IMG/VR virus record: IMGVR_UViG_3300018080_002591
Coordinates: 1 to 54,049 of that record
Reading direction: 5' to 3' (one strand)
Length of the DNA stretch: 54,049 bases
Origin: a virus
Made by a program: the position numbers and the translations under genes. Shown one piece after another: positions 16,676 through 23,902 of this stretch (positions are counted from its first letter, which is position 1; each line of letters opens with the position of its first letter). The notes under the pieces are model-generated. The model made no database searches. It had not been told where the DNA came from and saw only the letters and a program-made list of their open reading frames with translations.

Positions 16676-19342
16676 ATGACTGAATCAAAGGATTTGCAAT
16701 TAGAATTAGAAGAAATAAGGTTAAATAAATATTACTGTACACGGTCTGTTTCAAAATTTCCTGATGGAGAAAATGGAGATTCAACACCAATCCTTAATAG
16801 AAATACAATTAGAACACCCGAATTGATGAACAAGATCCAAAAGTATCATTCAATGTTAAAAACTGATTATCAAGTGGATCATCTATTTCCACCGAATTGT
16901 CGATATTATGAAAAACATCCAGAAGGGTTTTTCGTTGTAATTGAAGAACCCCCGGCATTTAGGACAATTAGTATTGACAAAGATTTATCAAGTGAAATTC
17001 AATCATTAAAAAGTTCAGGTCATTGGGAAGAATATGGTTATGAAAACTGGCAAAAAGAAAATCATGGACCCCCATATCAGTTTACATTAGCATTACCATA
17101 CACTGTATTTTGTTTAGCATTTACAGAATCATATGATCATTTGGGTGGTCAGGTATTTTTTAGAACACAACAGATCACAGGATTTAGTGATATTCTTCTA
17201 AAAGCGCCATTTTTAAATATAAGTGATAGTCATAATATTTGTTTTGGTAATAAGATACATCACGGTCCAAAAAGAAGTATATACGCAGATGTAAACCATG
17301 CAATATCAACATTCTGGTCAACAATATTCAATACAGATTATCTTTATAATTATGTTGCATATCAAAACATACCTCTATTATGTGACTATTTTACATGGCA
17401 ATATCATTCTAATATTGATCCAATGTTTATTTATAGTGCTGATTGGATCAAGGAAAAAGATATAACCATCGGTACACAAATTGATCGGATGAAAGCTTGG
17501 TTAAGCGAAAGATCATGCCATGACCATAAACAGTTCGAATATCGTACATTAAAAGATCTTTTTCAACAATCAAGTGAAAAAGGTCGTGCGAAGGTTCCTG
17601 GCGTTAAAGGTCTTACGGAACCATTGTTGTTTGATATTTCAAATTCAATGAAACTTGGCGAAAATGTATATGTTTCAGTTGGTGATTCATTTAAAAATAA
17701 TTACGATCAGATGATATATGTTGATTCTTATATGGGTTTTAGAAAAAGTCCAAGACCGTTATATATTAGTCTTGAACGTCACGATGGTAGGATATTTAAA
17801 TGGAAATTAACCAAAAAAGTTTGCGAATATATAGCAGAAAAGATTAAAGCCGAGCGTCATCTATCAGAAGCAACATTACCCAACGGTTTGGTAATAAAAA
17901 GTGGTGATATTCTGGAAATGAAAAATGCTTATGGCCAGAATATTTATCGTAAAATATTTTATATAAGATATTCTAGAACTGGTGAGGTTGAAGCACGAGT
18001 TGGTGCCGAATATTATATTGTCAATAATATCGAGAAAGATACACAAATTTTTGATGTATCTAACCCAAAATATTTTGACATGACATTATCTAAAGATGAA
18101 CAATATTATATAATCAAAAGAGATCATTTTGACGCAAATCATATAATTAAAGCAGCGTCATGTAATTTCGATAGCATAGATACTGGGCGCGATAGCGGCG
18201 GTTTAGTAATGAAGTTTAGAGAAAACAGAGGACTTGACCAAGGTCATCGATACAATATACCGATAGGATCAAACGAAAATACTTTCAGAAAAATTTATCC
18301 AATGGATAATTTGAAAACATTACCAGAAATATTTACAGTTGGTCGTCGTTTGATGTATATATATAGAGAGACGGAAACTGGAAGTATTGTCGAGAAAGAA
18401 CCAACCGTTATCCCGAATTTGGGGATTGTAATAGAGTATGCTTGCTCTATCAGAAAGGCAGCTTCCGACCAAATTGTCAAACATAATTTTATTCAGGATG
18501 ATCGTTTTGCTCTTGAAAGTTGGAATCATGTATATGATTTTGAAATTGGCGATAAAGTCGTTGTAGCAAATTGGGAAAACCCAATTGACATGCTAACGGT
18601 TAAACAAATTCAAGGATTTGTTGAAGATAAAAATACCGGCGATATCAGTTTTACTTTAGTTGATAAAAACGAAAACGTTACTAGTTATAAATATATCGAC
18701 GGTGCAAAGAGACTTGCGAGACTTGGTTCTGTTAGAAAAATTACTAATGTGTGGGGAGAATTAACTTCCGGCATGAAAATTGTTGCAAATCAAGCCAGAA
18801 TTAGTATGTTTCCGAAAAAGGATACCAATATAATTATTGGTTTTCTCTATGACACTGGTGGTGAAGAACCTTTAGTATTATGCTCAAATGCTAATACTTT
18901 ATGGTATAGCGATGTTATTAATAATTTCGATATAATAAAAATGGACGACGAAGCATGGAAAACCAAACAGCATGCTTCAATTAACCCATCAAAAATGAGA
19001 TATCAATCTGGAGATATACTTCAAGGTCAGCATTACTATAAAAATGATATAGGCTACTTAGTATACATACCTAGAGATCAACGAACAGTTAGAGCTTCAA
19101 GCTTAGCTTATTATCAGTCGTATGACGATAATTTTGTTTTTGATAAATCATTTACCGAAGATGTTATGTTTGATATCTTCCCTAACCCGAGATTGACAGT
19201 GACACAAGAAAACAAACTTGGTCTTGTAAATGTATTCCCTAATTTTCATGGAATGTTTACAAAAACTGACGAGTCTCACTCACCATACAAAGTTGCGAAT
19301 GACAGAAGGAGTATATTAAATGATGTTTCCAGTGATAATTAA
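16676..19342 (+). CDS. Large protein with N-terminal E2 (UBC-like) domain, PRTRC-B-like
   Basis: 888 residues. The stretch at about 65-225 resembles E2-like domains of the bacterial PRTRC protein B kind: LFPPNCRYY and EEPPAFRTISI, then LALPYTVFCLAF, then APFLNISDSHNICFGN and STFWSTIFNTDYLYN. The APFLNI...ICFGN segment aligns by eye with the E2 signature HPN-[IV]-x-x-x-G-x-[IV]-C-L, making C189 the candidate thioester cysteine. Residues 250-888 are unassigned; they include several beta-rich segments beginning with G-D-x-[VIL] (for example GDKVVVAN) that could be repeated SH3-like barrels and might bind substrate. The stop lies 20 bases inside the JAMM gene, tying the two together. The E2 call is from pattern reading; structure prediction would decide. 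Confidence 0.6.
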   Translation: MTESKDLQLELEEIRLNKYYCTRSVSKFPDGENGDSTPILNRNTIRTPELMNKIQKYHSMLKTDYQVDHLFPPNCRYYEKHPEGFFVVIEEPPAFRTISIDKDLSSEIQSLKSSGHWEEYGYENWQKENHGPPYQFTLALPYTVFCLAFTESYDHLGGQVFFRTQQITGFSDILLKAPFLNISDSHNICFGNKIHHGPKRSIYADVNHAISTFWSTIFNTDYLYNYVAYQNIPLLCDYFTWQYHSNIDPMFIYSADWIKEKDITIGTQIDRMKAWLSERSCHDHKQFEYRTLKDLFQQSSEKGRAKVPGVKGLTEPLLFDISNSMKLGENVYVSVGDSFKNNYDQMIYVDSYMGFRKSPRPLYISLERHDGRIFKWKLTKKVCEYIAEKIKAERHLSEATLPNGLVIKSGDILEMKNAYGQNIYRKIFYIRYSRTGEVEARVGAEYYIVNNIEKDTQIFDVSNPKYFDMTLSKDEQYYIIKRDHFDANHIIKAASCNFDSIDTGRDSGGLVMKFRENRGLDQGHRYNIPIGSNENTFRKIYPMDNLKTLPEIFTVGRRLMYIYRETETGSIVEKEPTVIPNLGIVIEYACSIRKAASDQIVKHNFIQDDRFALESWNHVYDFEIGDKVVVANWENPIDMLTVKQIQGFVEDKNTGDISFTLVDKNENVTSYKYIDGAKRLARLGSVRKITNVWGELTSGMKIVANQARISMFPKKDTNIIIGFLYDTGGEEPLVLCSNANTLWYSDVINNFDIIKMDDEAWKTKQHASINPSKMRYQSGDILQGQHYYKNDIGYLVYIPRDQRTVRASSLAYYQSYDDNFVFDKSFTEDVMFDIFPNPRLTVTQENKLGLVNVFPNFHGMFTKTDESHSPYKVANDRRSILNDVSSDN

Positions 19343-21074
19343 TGATGGTACAGCAGAAATTCCGGATTCTGATATATATTATATTGTTGGTAAAGAAGGA
19401 GTTTTTCTAAAAAAGAAATTGGGTGTTATGGAAAGCATAGCCCCAGTCAAAAACATTTCAATATTAGAAAGCGTTCAATCAATGGCTAGGATGCATATCC
19501 GAAAAATTCCTGCAAAAAAGGCAAAGCAGATTCTAAACTTTTTCAAAGCCGTTTATGAAGAACATTATTCAGAAGCAATAGTACTTCTGTTTTACAATAT
19601 GGAGAAACAACATTATAAAGTTGTCGTTCCCGTTCAGGAAGTTAGTGGTGGTGCTGCAGATTATAATAAAGCAATCACTATCGATGGATATGATATGATC
19701 GGTACAATTCACAGTCACGCTGGAATGTCAGCATTTCATTCCGGTACAGATGACGATGATGAAAAATCATTTGATGGACTTCATATTACATTTGGTAATA
19801 TGCGAGATAAGGACATTAGCGTATCAGCGTCTATTGTTGCCAATGGTCATCGTATCATAGTAGACCCATCTGAATATATCAACAATATAGAAATGACAGT
19901 TGATATTGATGAAGAAGAAAAAGTCCCAATGGCACAAACATGGCGTTGGGACAAGGACCAGCATAAAATGGTTCAAGTTAAATCTGAGAAATTTTATACT
20001 AGACGTAAATTTGATCAACGATATCAGATTCACCTTGCAAAAGATCCAAAGTTTCCTGCTAATTGGATGGAACGTGTTACAAAGAAAACATATGTCAGTC
20101 AATATGCAGGCACTGGCTGGGCAGGTGGTTGGCAAGGTCATAACGCAGGTTATGATTCGGATTATTGGAAAGATTGGAAAGGTCATGGCGTTCAGGCTAA
20201 TAAACCAGGCACAGTAACTCCAACTAAACAAAACAAAACTACGCCAGCAACAGTTCCGAATAAACCAACCGTTGTATCGAAGGAAACTCCATGCGATGCG
20301 TGTTCATTCAAACATCATAAAATTAATCTTAGCATTGAGAGGATGGATGACGAAACTAAAAAAGCTATATTAGCATGGGCGATTGAAAAACTAGAGGGTA
20401 ATAATTATCAAGTTGTACCCGGAGAAGAAGTAGATGAAACTGGATTAACCCATTATCATTGCGCAGGCTGCCAGGAATACATTTCAGTTGATGAAAACAC
20501 TGAAGGTAGTGCATGTTGTCCAAATTGTCAAACTGATGATTATCTAATTGAGGTTTCTTCTCAAGAAATCATGATGGAGGTTGGTGGTACATATGAAGAA
20601 GATGATTCGACTACCGGCAATATGATTAAATGTGAAGAATGTGGAAGTTCGTTTACCGAAGATTTTTTAAATGATGGTCATTGTCCTACATGTAATACTT
20701 TATTACCTGTAGAAGTTGATACTGAACTTGATGCATCTGATGACATTGTAATTTGTCCTGATTGTTTCAAAGAAAATGATCTGATGGAACTGGCGGTTGA
20801 TAATAAATGCTTCTATTGTTCATGTGAGATTTCTCCATATGAAATCGCCGAATTATTGAGGCAACGAAACCGTGGTAGAGATCCATTGGAAAATCAAATG
20901 GATAATGATTCTGGCGCCTTTTTAGATCCAGAAAAAGAGGCAATCGAACGAATCGCACAAGATGATATAGAACGTATCCCAGTTCCTGATAGCGATTCAA
21001 CGCCAATCACTAAAACTAAAACAGGAGTTTTTGCTTCAATATTTGAAAAAGCAAAAGCTTTAAGAAAAGGTTAA
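19320..21074 (+). CDS. JAMM/MPN+ isopeptidase with three zinc-ribbon modules (PRTRC-A-like)
   Basis: 584 residues. The N-terminal ~200 form a JAB/JAMM metalloprotease: H131-S-H133-x7-S141-x2-D144, with E85 a possible catalytic glutamate. Such enzymes remove ubiquitin or process the Ubl C-terminus. A low-complexity G/W/T-rich linker (about 255-320) leads to CxxC pairs forming three four-cysteine modules: C381/C384-C400/C403, C438/C441-C455/C458 and C479/C482-C497/C500, plus a lone C325-x2-C328 next to two His. Such modules could bind substrates, Ubl or nucleic acid. AAGGAG at 19306-19311 serves ATG 19320; ATG 19323 is also possible. The E1 gene follows after 2 bases. Confidence 0.85.
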   Translation: MMFPVIINDGTAEIPDSDIYYIVGKEGVFLKKKLGVMESIAPVKNISILESVQSMARMHIRKIPAKKAKQILNFFKAVYEEHYSEAIVLLFYNMEKQHYKVVVPVQEVSGGAADYNKAITIDGYDMIGTIHSHAGMSAFHSGTDDDDEKSFDGLHITFGNMRDKDISVSASIVANGHRIIVDPSEYINNIEMTVDIDEEEKVPMAQTWRWDKDQHKMVQVKSEKFYTRRKFDQRYQIHLAKDPKFPANWMERVTKKTYVSQYAGTGWAGGWQGHNAGYDSDYWKDWKGHGVQANKPGTVTPTKQNKTTPATVPNKPTVVSKETPCDACSFKHHKINLSIERMDDETKKAILAWAIEKLEGNNYQVVPGEEVDETGLTHYHCAGCQEYISVDENTEGSACCPNCQTDDYLIEVSSQEIMMEVGGTYEEDDSTTGNMIKCEECGSSFTEDFLNDGHCPTCNTLLPVEVDTELDASDDIVICPDCFKENDLMELAVDNKCFYCSCEISPYEIAELLRQRNRGRDPLENQMDNDSGAFLDPEKEAIERIAQDDIERIPVPDSDSTPITKTKTGVFASIFEKAKALRKG

Positions 21075-21076
21075 TT

Positions 21077-21754
21077 ATGGAAATAGTTGTTATTGGATTA
21101 GGTGGTGTTGGTTCTCTGTTATGTGAAAGAATGGCAAGATACTTAGCTTATTCATCAGGGACCAAAGCAAGCATGTTGTTAGTTGATGGTGACTCTTATG
21201 AAGCCAAAAACTTCGAAAGACAAGACTTCACCCAAATGGGCAACAAAGCTGAAGTAAAAGCTGCTGATTTAAAAATGCAGTTTTCAATGTTAAATGTAAG
21301 TTCATTCCCTGCCTTCGTGAATGAAACCAATCTTGCTCAAGTTATTAAAGAAGGTACTATTGTTTTTAGTTGTGTAGATAATCATAAAACCAGAATGATA
21401 CTTTCAAACTATTGCAAAGAATTACAAAATGTTACATTGATTTCTGGTGGGAATGATCTCATTGATGGGAACGTACAGATTTATATAAGGCAAAATGGAA
21501 AAGATATTACTCCAGACCTTTGTGCGTATCATCCAGAGATTGCAAATCCCGATGATAAGTTACCCGAAGAGATGTCATGCGAAGAATTAGCAGCTTCAGA
21601 ACCACAATTATACTTCGCTAATCTCGGTGTTGCAACCATTATGTGTTGGGCGTTTTATAACGCCATTGTCAAGGGCCAGCATGAAAAGTCAGAGATTTAT
21701 TTTGATCTTACTCAAATGACTTCTATTGCTAAACAAAGAATCGTGAAAAACTAA
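21077..21754 (+). CDS. E1-like (ThiF/MoeB family) Ubl-activating enzyme
   Basis: 225 residues. The nucleotide-binding motif is VVIGLGGVGS (5-13), followed by VDGDSYEAKNFERQ (D37, D39, E42, N45, R48, Q49) and SCVDNHKTR, the set of ATP- and magnesium-binding residues of ThiF/E1 adenylyltransferases. The C-terminal part has MSCEELAASEPQ, in which C168 could be a thioester cysteine, and resembles the ThiF members of PRTRC operons. It should adenylate the C-terminal glycine of a Ubl, the obvious candidate being the product of the next gene. It lacks the C-terminal extensions of eukaryotic E1 enzymes. Confidence 0.9.
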   Translation: MEIVVIGLGGVGSLLCERMARYLAYSSGTKASMLLVDGDSYEAKNFERQDFTQMGNKAEVKAADLKMQFSMLNVSSFPAFVNETNLAQVIKEGTIVFSCVDNHKTRMILSNYCKELQNVTLISGGNDLIDGNVQIYIRQNGKDITPDLCAYHPEIANPDDKLPEEMSCEELAASEPQLYFANLGVATIMCWAFYNAIVKGQHEKSEIYFDLTQMTSIAKQRIVKN

Positions 21755-21756
21755 CC

Positions 21757-21771
21757 TGACTTTCAAAGTCA
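21757..21771 (+). promoter_or_regulatory. Palindrome in the leader of the Ubl gene
   Basis: TGACTTTCAAAGTCA is a 15-base palindrome around a single central C, in the 50-base gap between the E1 stop (21754) and the Ubl start (21805). It is followed by an A-rich tract and the site AAAAGGAA. It might be an operator or an mRNA leader hairpin, and suggests the Ubl gene is controlled apart from its neighbours, which are otherwise fused by overlaps. Confidence 0.35.
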
Positions 21772-21804
21772 AAAACAAAAAAATGTGAAAAGGAATTAAA
21801 AATT

Positions 21805-22278
21805 ATGGCACAGTACAAAAGAGAAACTTTAGAAGACAAAACCGTTCGTGATCTCCGTCAACTCGTAGTAAAATTGGGTATCCCTGGATTCACCAAGAAA
21901 CCTAAAAGCGTTATCATTGACGCTATTATGGCCAAACATGGTGTTACCGGCGCGGCCGCATCAATTGCCGCAGATGGCCCAGCCGCTGCTAAACCTCTTG
22001 ACGGAGTAGAAGCAACCTTCCAATCTTCAGTAACCAAACCTTCCCTGAAAAAAGGTGAACGTCTCAGCACAACACTTCAGGTATCCTGTGGTGCTTCTTC
22101 TGGTCGTTTTCCTGTTGCTGGAAGAACCGTTGCCGAAGTTGGGGATTTCCTTCGGGAAGTTCTTAATGTAGACAAACTTTCAACCGGTCTTGTAAACGGT
22201 AAAGAAGTTGATGGAAGCTATGTGCTTAAATCAGGCGATACTCTTGAATTCCTGAAACCAGCTGGGAAGAAAGGTTAA
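21805..22278 (+). CDS. Ubiquitin-like beta-grasp protein with SAP/HeH-like N-terminus
   Basis: 157 residues in three parts. Residues ~10-45 (TVRDLRQLVVKLGIPGFTKK and onward) look like a SAP/HeH or Rho-N helix-extended-helix module that usually binds nucleic acid. An Ala/Pro-rich linker (46-65) follows. Residues ~85-152 resemble ThiS/MoaD/ubiquitin beta-grasp folds: strand TTLQVSCG, helix VAEVGDFLREVL, then VNGKEVDGSYVLKSGDTLEFLKP. The chain ends AGKKG, a single terminal glycine, so it may be charged directly or after processing by the JAMM enzyme. Flanking E1, E2-like and JAMM genes support the Ubl call. It uses more C- and G-ending codons (CGT, CTC, ATC, ACC, TTC) than its AT-rich neighbours, as highly expressed genes do, and stands between its own leader and a 3' hairpin. 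Confidence 0.78.
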   Translation: MAQYKRETLEDKTVRDLRQLVVKLGIPGFTKKPKSVIIDAIMAKHGVTGAAASIAADGPAAAKPLDGVEATFQSSVTKPSLKKGERLSTTLQVSCGASSGRFPVAGRTVAEVGDFLREVLNVDKLSTGLVNGKEVDGSYVLKSGDTLEFLKPAGKKG

Positions 22279-22290
22279 TATCCTTTTAAA

Positions 22291-22316
22291 TGAGGGGCTC
22301 CTTTGGGAGTCCCTCA
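22291..22316 (+). terminator. Hairpin after the Ubl gene
   Basis: TGAGGGGCTCC pairs with GGAGTCCCTCA: 11 base pairs (one G-T) around a TTTG loop, 12 bases after the Ubl stop. No T-run follows on the + strand (CCCACTG), so it is not a classical intrinsic terminator for bacterial polymerase. It may stabilise the 3' end of the Ubl mRNA or stop the phage's own polymerase. Confidence 0.5.
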
Positions 22317-22359
22317 CCCACTGTTATAAATATGAAATGGAAAGGAGCATATCGTGTAA

Positions 22360-23265
22360 ATGAATCGAATAGCTGTAATTGGACTAGGCACACTCGGCGG
22401 AGCCGTATGTAAAAATTTATCAACAATGGAATGTATAGAAGAACTGGTTCTTGTTGATTTTGATATTTTAGAAAGTCGTAATATTCATAATTCGGTATAT
22501 CGCGCATCACAAATTGGAGATCGAAAAGTTGACGCTCTCACAGAAATTATCGAAGACGATATTGACATAATACCGATTCATGAAAAATATAAAGAAGGAA
22601 AAACAAATCTTCCTGAATGTGATTTAATTGTAGATTGTAGAGATGTTGTATGTAACAGAGGAAAAGAAATCGATGTTCGATTATACATAACAGGTAAAAT
22701 TCTTATCATTGATTGTAGAAAAAACATTCGCACTCAACATATTTATAAAGGTTCATATAGAAGTCAATTGTCAAAAAGTGAGTTGAACAGTGCAGGTTTC
22801 TTTGCTTCGCAAATATTATGTAGCGATCAAATAACAAAAATGAAAGAACAAAATTTGGTTCAAAAAATTGATTTGAATTTATTACCAACACTAATAAATA
22901 ACGAAATGACAGAAAAAAATAAAAATCGAATTGATATTGTTTATGATTCAGCAGTTGGTGATAGACTTCAATGTCTTGAAGAAAACATAGAACCAATACT
23001 TTGTTTAAGCAGGACAAAGGATATTGATGTTTTTATAGGCGAAAAACATTTTGATCCATTTAAAAAATTAAATAAGTTACCACAAGTTGCAAAAACAAAA
23101 TACGCTGTAATCCCTCATAATTCTCTAAACAATTCAAATGATTTGATCAAAGCTTTAACAAATATAGTAAAAGAACAATGTAACATAGTTAATTTTATTG
23201 TTACATTACGAAAAGTGAATGGAGAAACGTTTATTGAATTACTCGAAGAAACCGGAGCAGCCTAA
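22360..23265 (+). CDS. Second E1-like (ThiF-fold) protein, divergent
   Basis: 301 residues. It starts NRIAVIGLGTLGGAVC, a Rossmann glycine loop (G8, G10, G13), then VDFDILESRNIHNS (D33, D35, E38, N41), where the usual N-x-x-R-Q of E1 enzymes reads N-I-H-N-S. LIVDCRDVVCNR occupies the place of the DN motif. It is therefore E1-like with altered catalytic residues: a partner subunit, a pseudo-E1 or an activating enzyme for another protein. The C-terminal ~120 residues are unassigned. AAAGGAG precedes the ATG. Its 3' end overlaps the small E2-like gene by 47 bases, suggesting the two act as a pair. Confidence 0.7.
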   Translation: MNRIAVIGLGTLGGAVCKNLSTMECIEELVLVDFDILESRNIHNSVYRASQIGDRKVDALTEIIEDDIDIIPIHEKYKEGKTNLPECDLIVDCRDVVCNRGKEIDVRLYITGKILIIDCRKNIRTQHIYKGSYRSQLSKSELNSAGFFASQILCSDQITKMKEQNLVQKIDLNLLPTLINNEMTEKNKNRIDIVYDSAVGDRLQCLEENIEPILCLSRTKDIDVFIGEKHFDPFKKLNKLPQVAKTKYAVIPHNSLNNSNDLIKALTNIVKEQCNIVNFIVTLRKVNGETFIELLEETGAA

Positions 23266-23668
23266 TGATATTCAATTTATTGTTGGAAGCTCTAATGGAA
23301 AGGATTTATATAAAAAGACACATATATTCATAACGAAATTAATTCCAAATAGAGTCATTCTTAATAAAAATGTTTATAGAATAACTCATATAGATGAACG
23401 TTATCACATGGATGGTTTTTCATTAACAACAGAAAATGACAAAGTACTCTATGTTAGAGTCTTTGGATATCATCCAAATTGTGACCCAGATACAGATATT
23501 TTTTGTTTACCGGATTTTAAAAAAGATATATACTTAACAAAAGAATATTTAGATCTAATCATAAGTAATATTCAAACATATTATTTAGATAACTGTTATT
23601 TTAATCCAACTGGACGAAAACTTCGTTATGAAAAAATGCAGTCGATGTATGTGCAATTAAATAAGTAA
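23219..23668 (+). CDS. Small stand-alone E2-like (UBC-fold) protein
   Basis: 149 residues, the size of a minimal E2. MDGFSLTT and VLYVRVFG look like the central strands, followed by YHPNCDPDTDIFCLPDF: HPN at 85-87 and C96 in FCLP, matching the E2 active-site pattern H-P-N-x(5-8)-x-C-L. After it, EYLDLIISNIQTYYLDNCYFNP fits the E2 helix [IVL]-x-x-I-[LI]-x-x-I-Q-x-[LY]-L followed by a (N)P turn. C96 is the candidate thioester cysteine. It overlaps the E1-like gene and lies 6 kb downstream of the larger E2-like protein, so the phage may carry two E2-type enzymes. I read this by eye; no search was done. Confidence 0.65.
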   Translation: MEKRLLNYSKKPEQPNDIQFIVGSSNGKDLYKKTHIFITKLIPNRVILNKNVYRITHIDERYHMDGFSLTTENDKVLYVRVFGYHPNCDPDTDIFCLPDFKKDIYLTKEYLDLIISNIQTYYLDNCYFNPTGRKLRYEKMQSMYVQLNK

Positions 23669-23677
23669 GGAGAAAAA

Positions 23678-23899
23678 ATGCCAAAGAAAAAATCGAATCC
23701 TATTGAAACATATGTTGAAGATGTAGTTAAAAAAATACTGGATGAAAGAGAATCACAACTAAAGGAAGAAGATGCTAGAGAAATTATAAAAGCAATGCTT
23801 CCTGAAATTGAATCGATTGTATCCAAAGTTATTCTATCACATTTTCATGCATTAGCATCGTATGTAAAAACAAATTTAAAGGATCCAAAGGAGAAATAA
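23678..23899 (+). CDS. Small helical protein upstream of RNA polymerase beta'
   Basis: 73 residues, lysine- and glutamate-rich, probably one or two long helices (ETYVEDVVKKILDERESQLKE, then IESIVSKVILSHFHALASYVK). It has a good AAGGAG site and ends 3 bases before the beta' gene, so it is co-expressed with it. By position and size it could be an omega-like or other polymerase accessory factor, but I see no omega signature, so function stays unassigned. Confidence 0.6.
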   Translation: MPKKKSNPIETYVEDVVKKILDERESQLKEEDAREIIKAMLPEIESIVSKVILSHFHALASYVKTNLKDPKEK

Positions 23900-23902
23900 C
23901 AT

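Noticed and set aside
22325-22332. TATAAATA, identical to the T4 late promoter core, upstream of the second E1-like gene
   Set aside because: The DNA is AT-rich, the phage has its own polymerase, no gp55/gp33-like factor was seen, and one match is not evidence.
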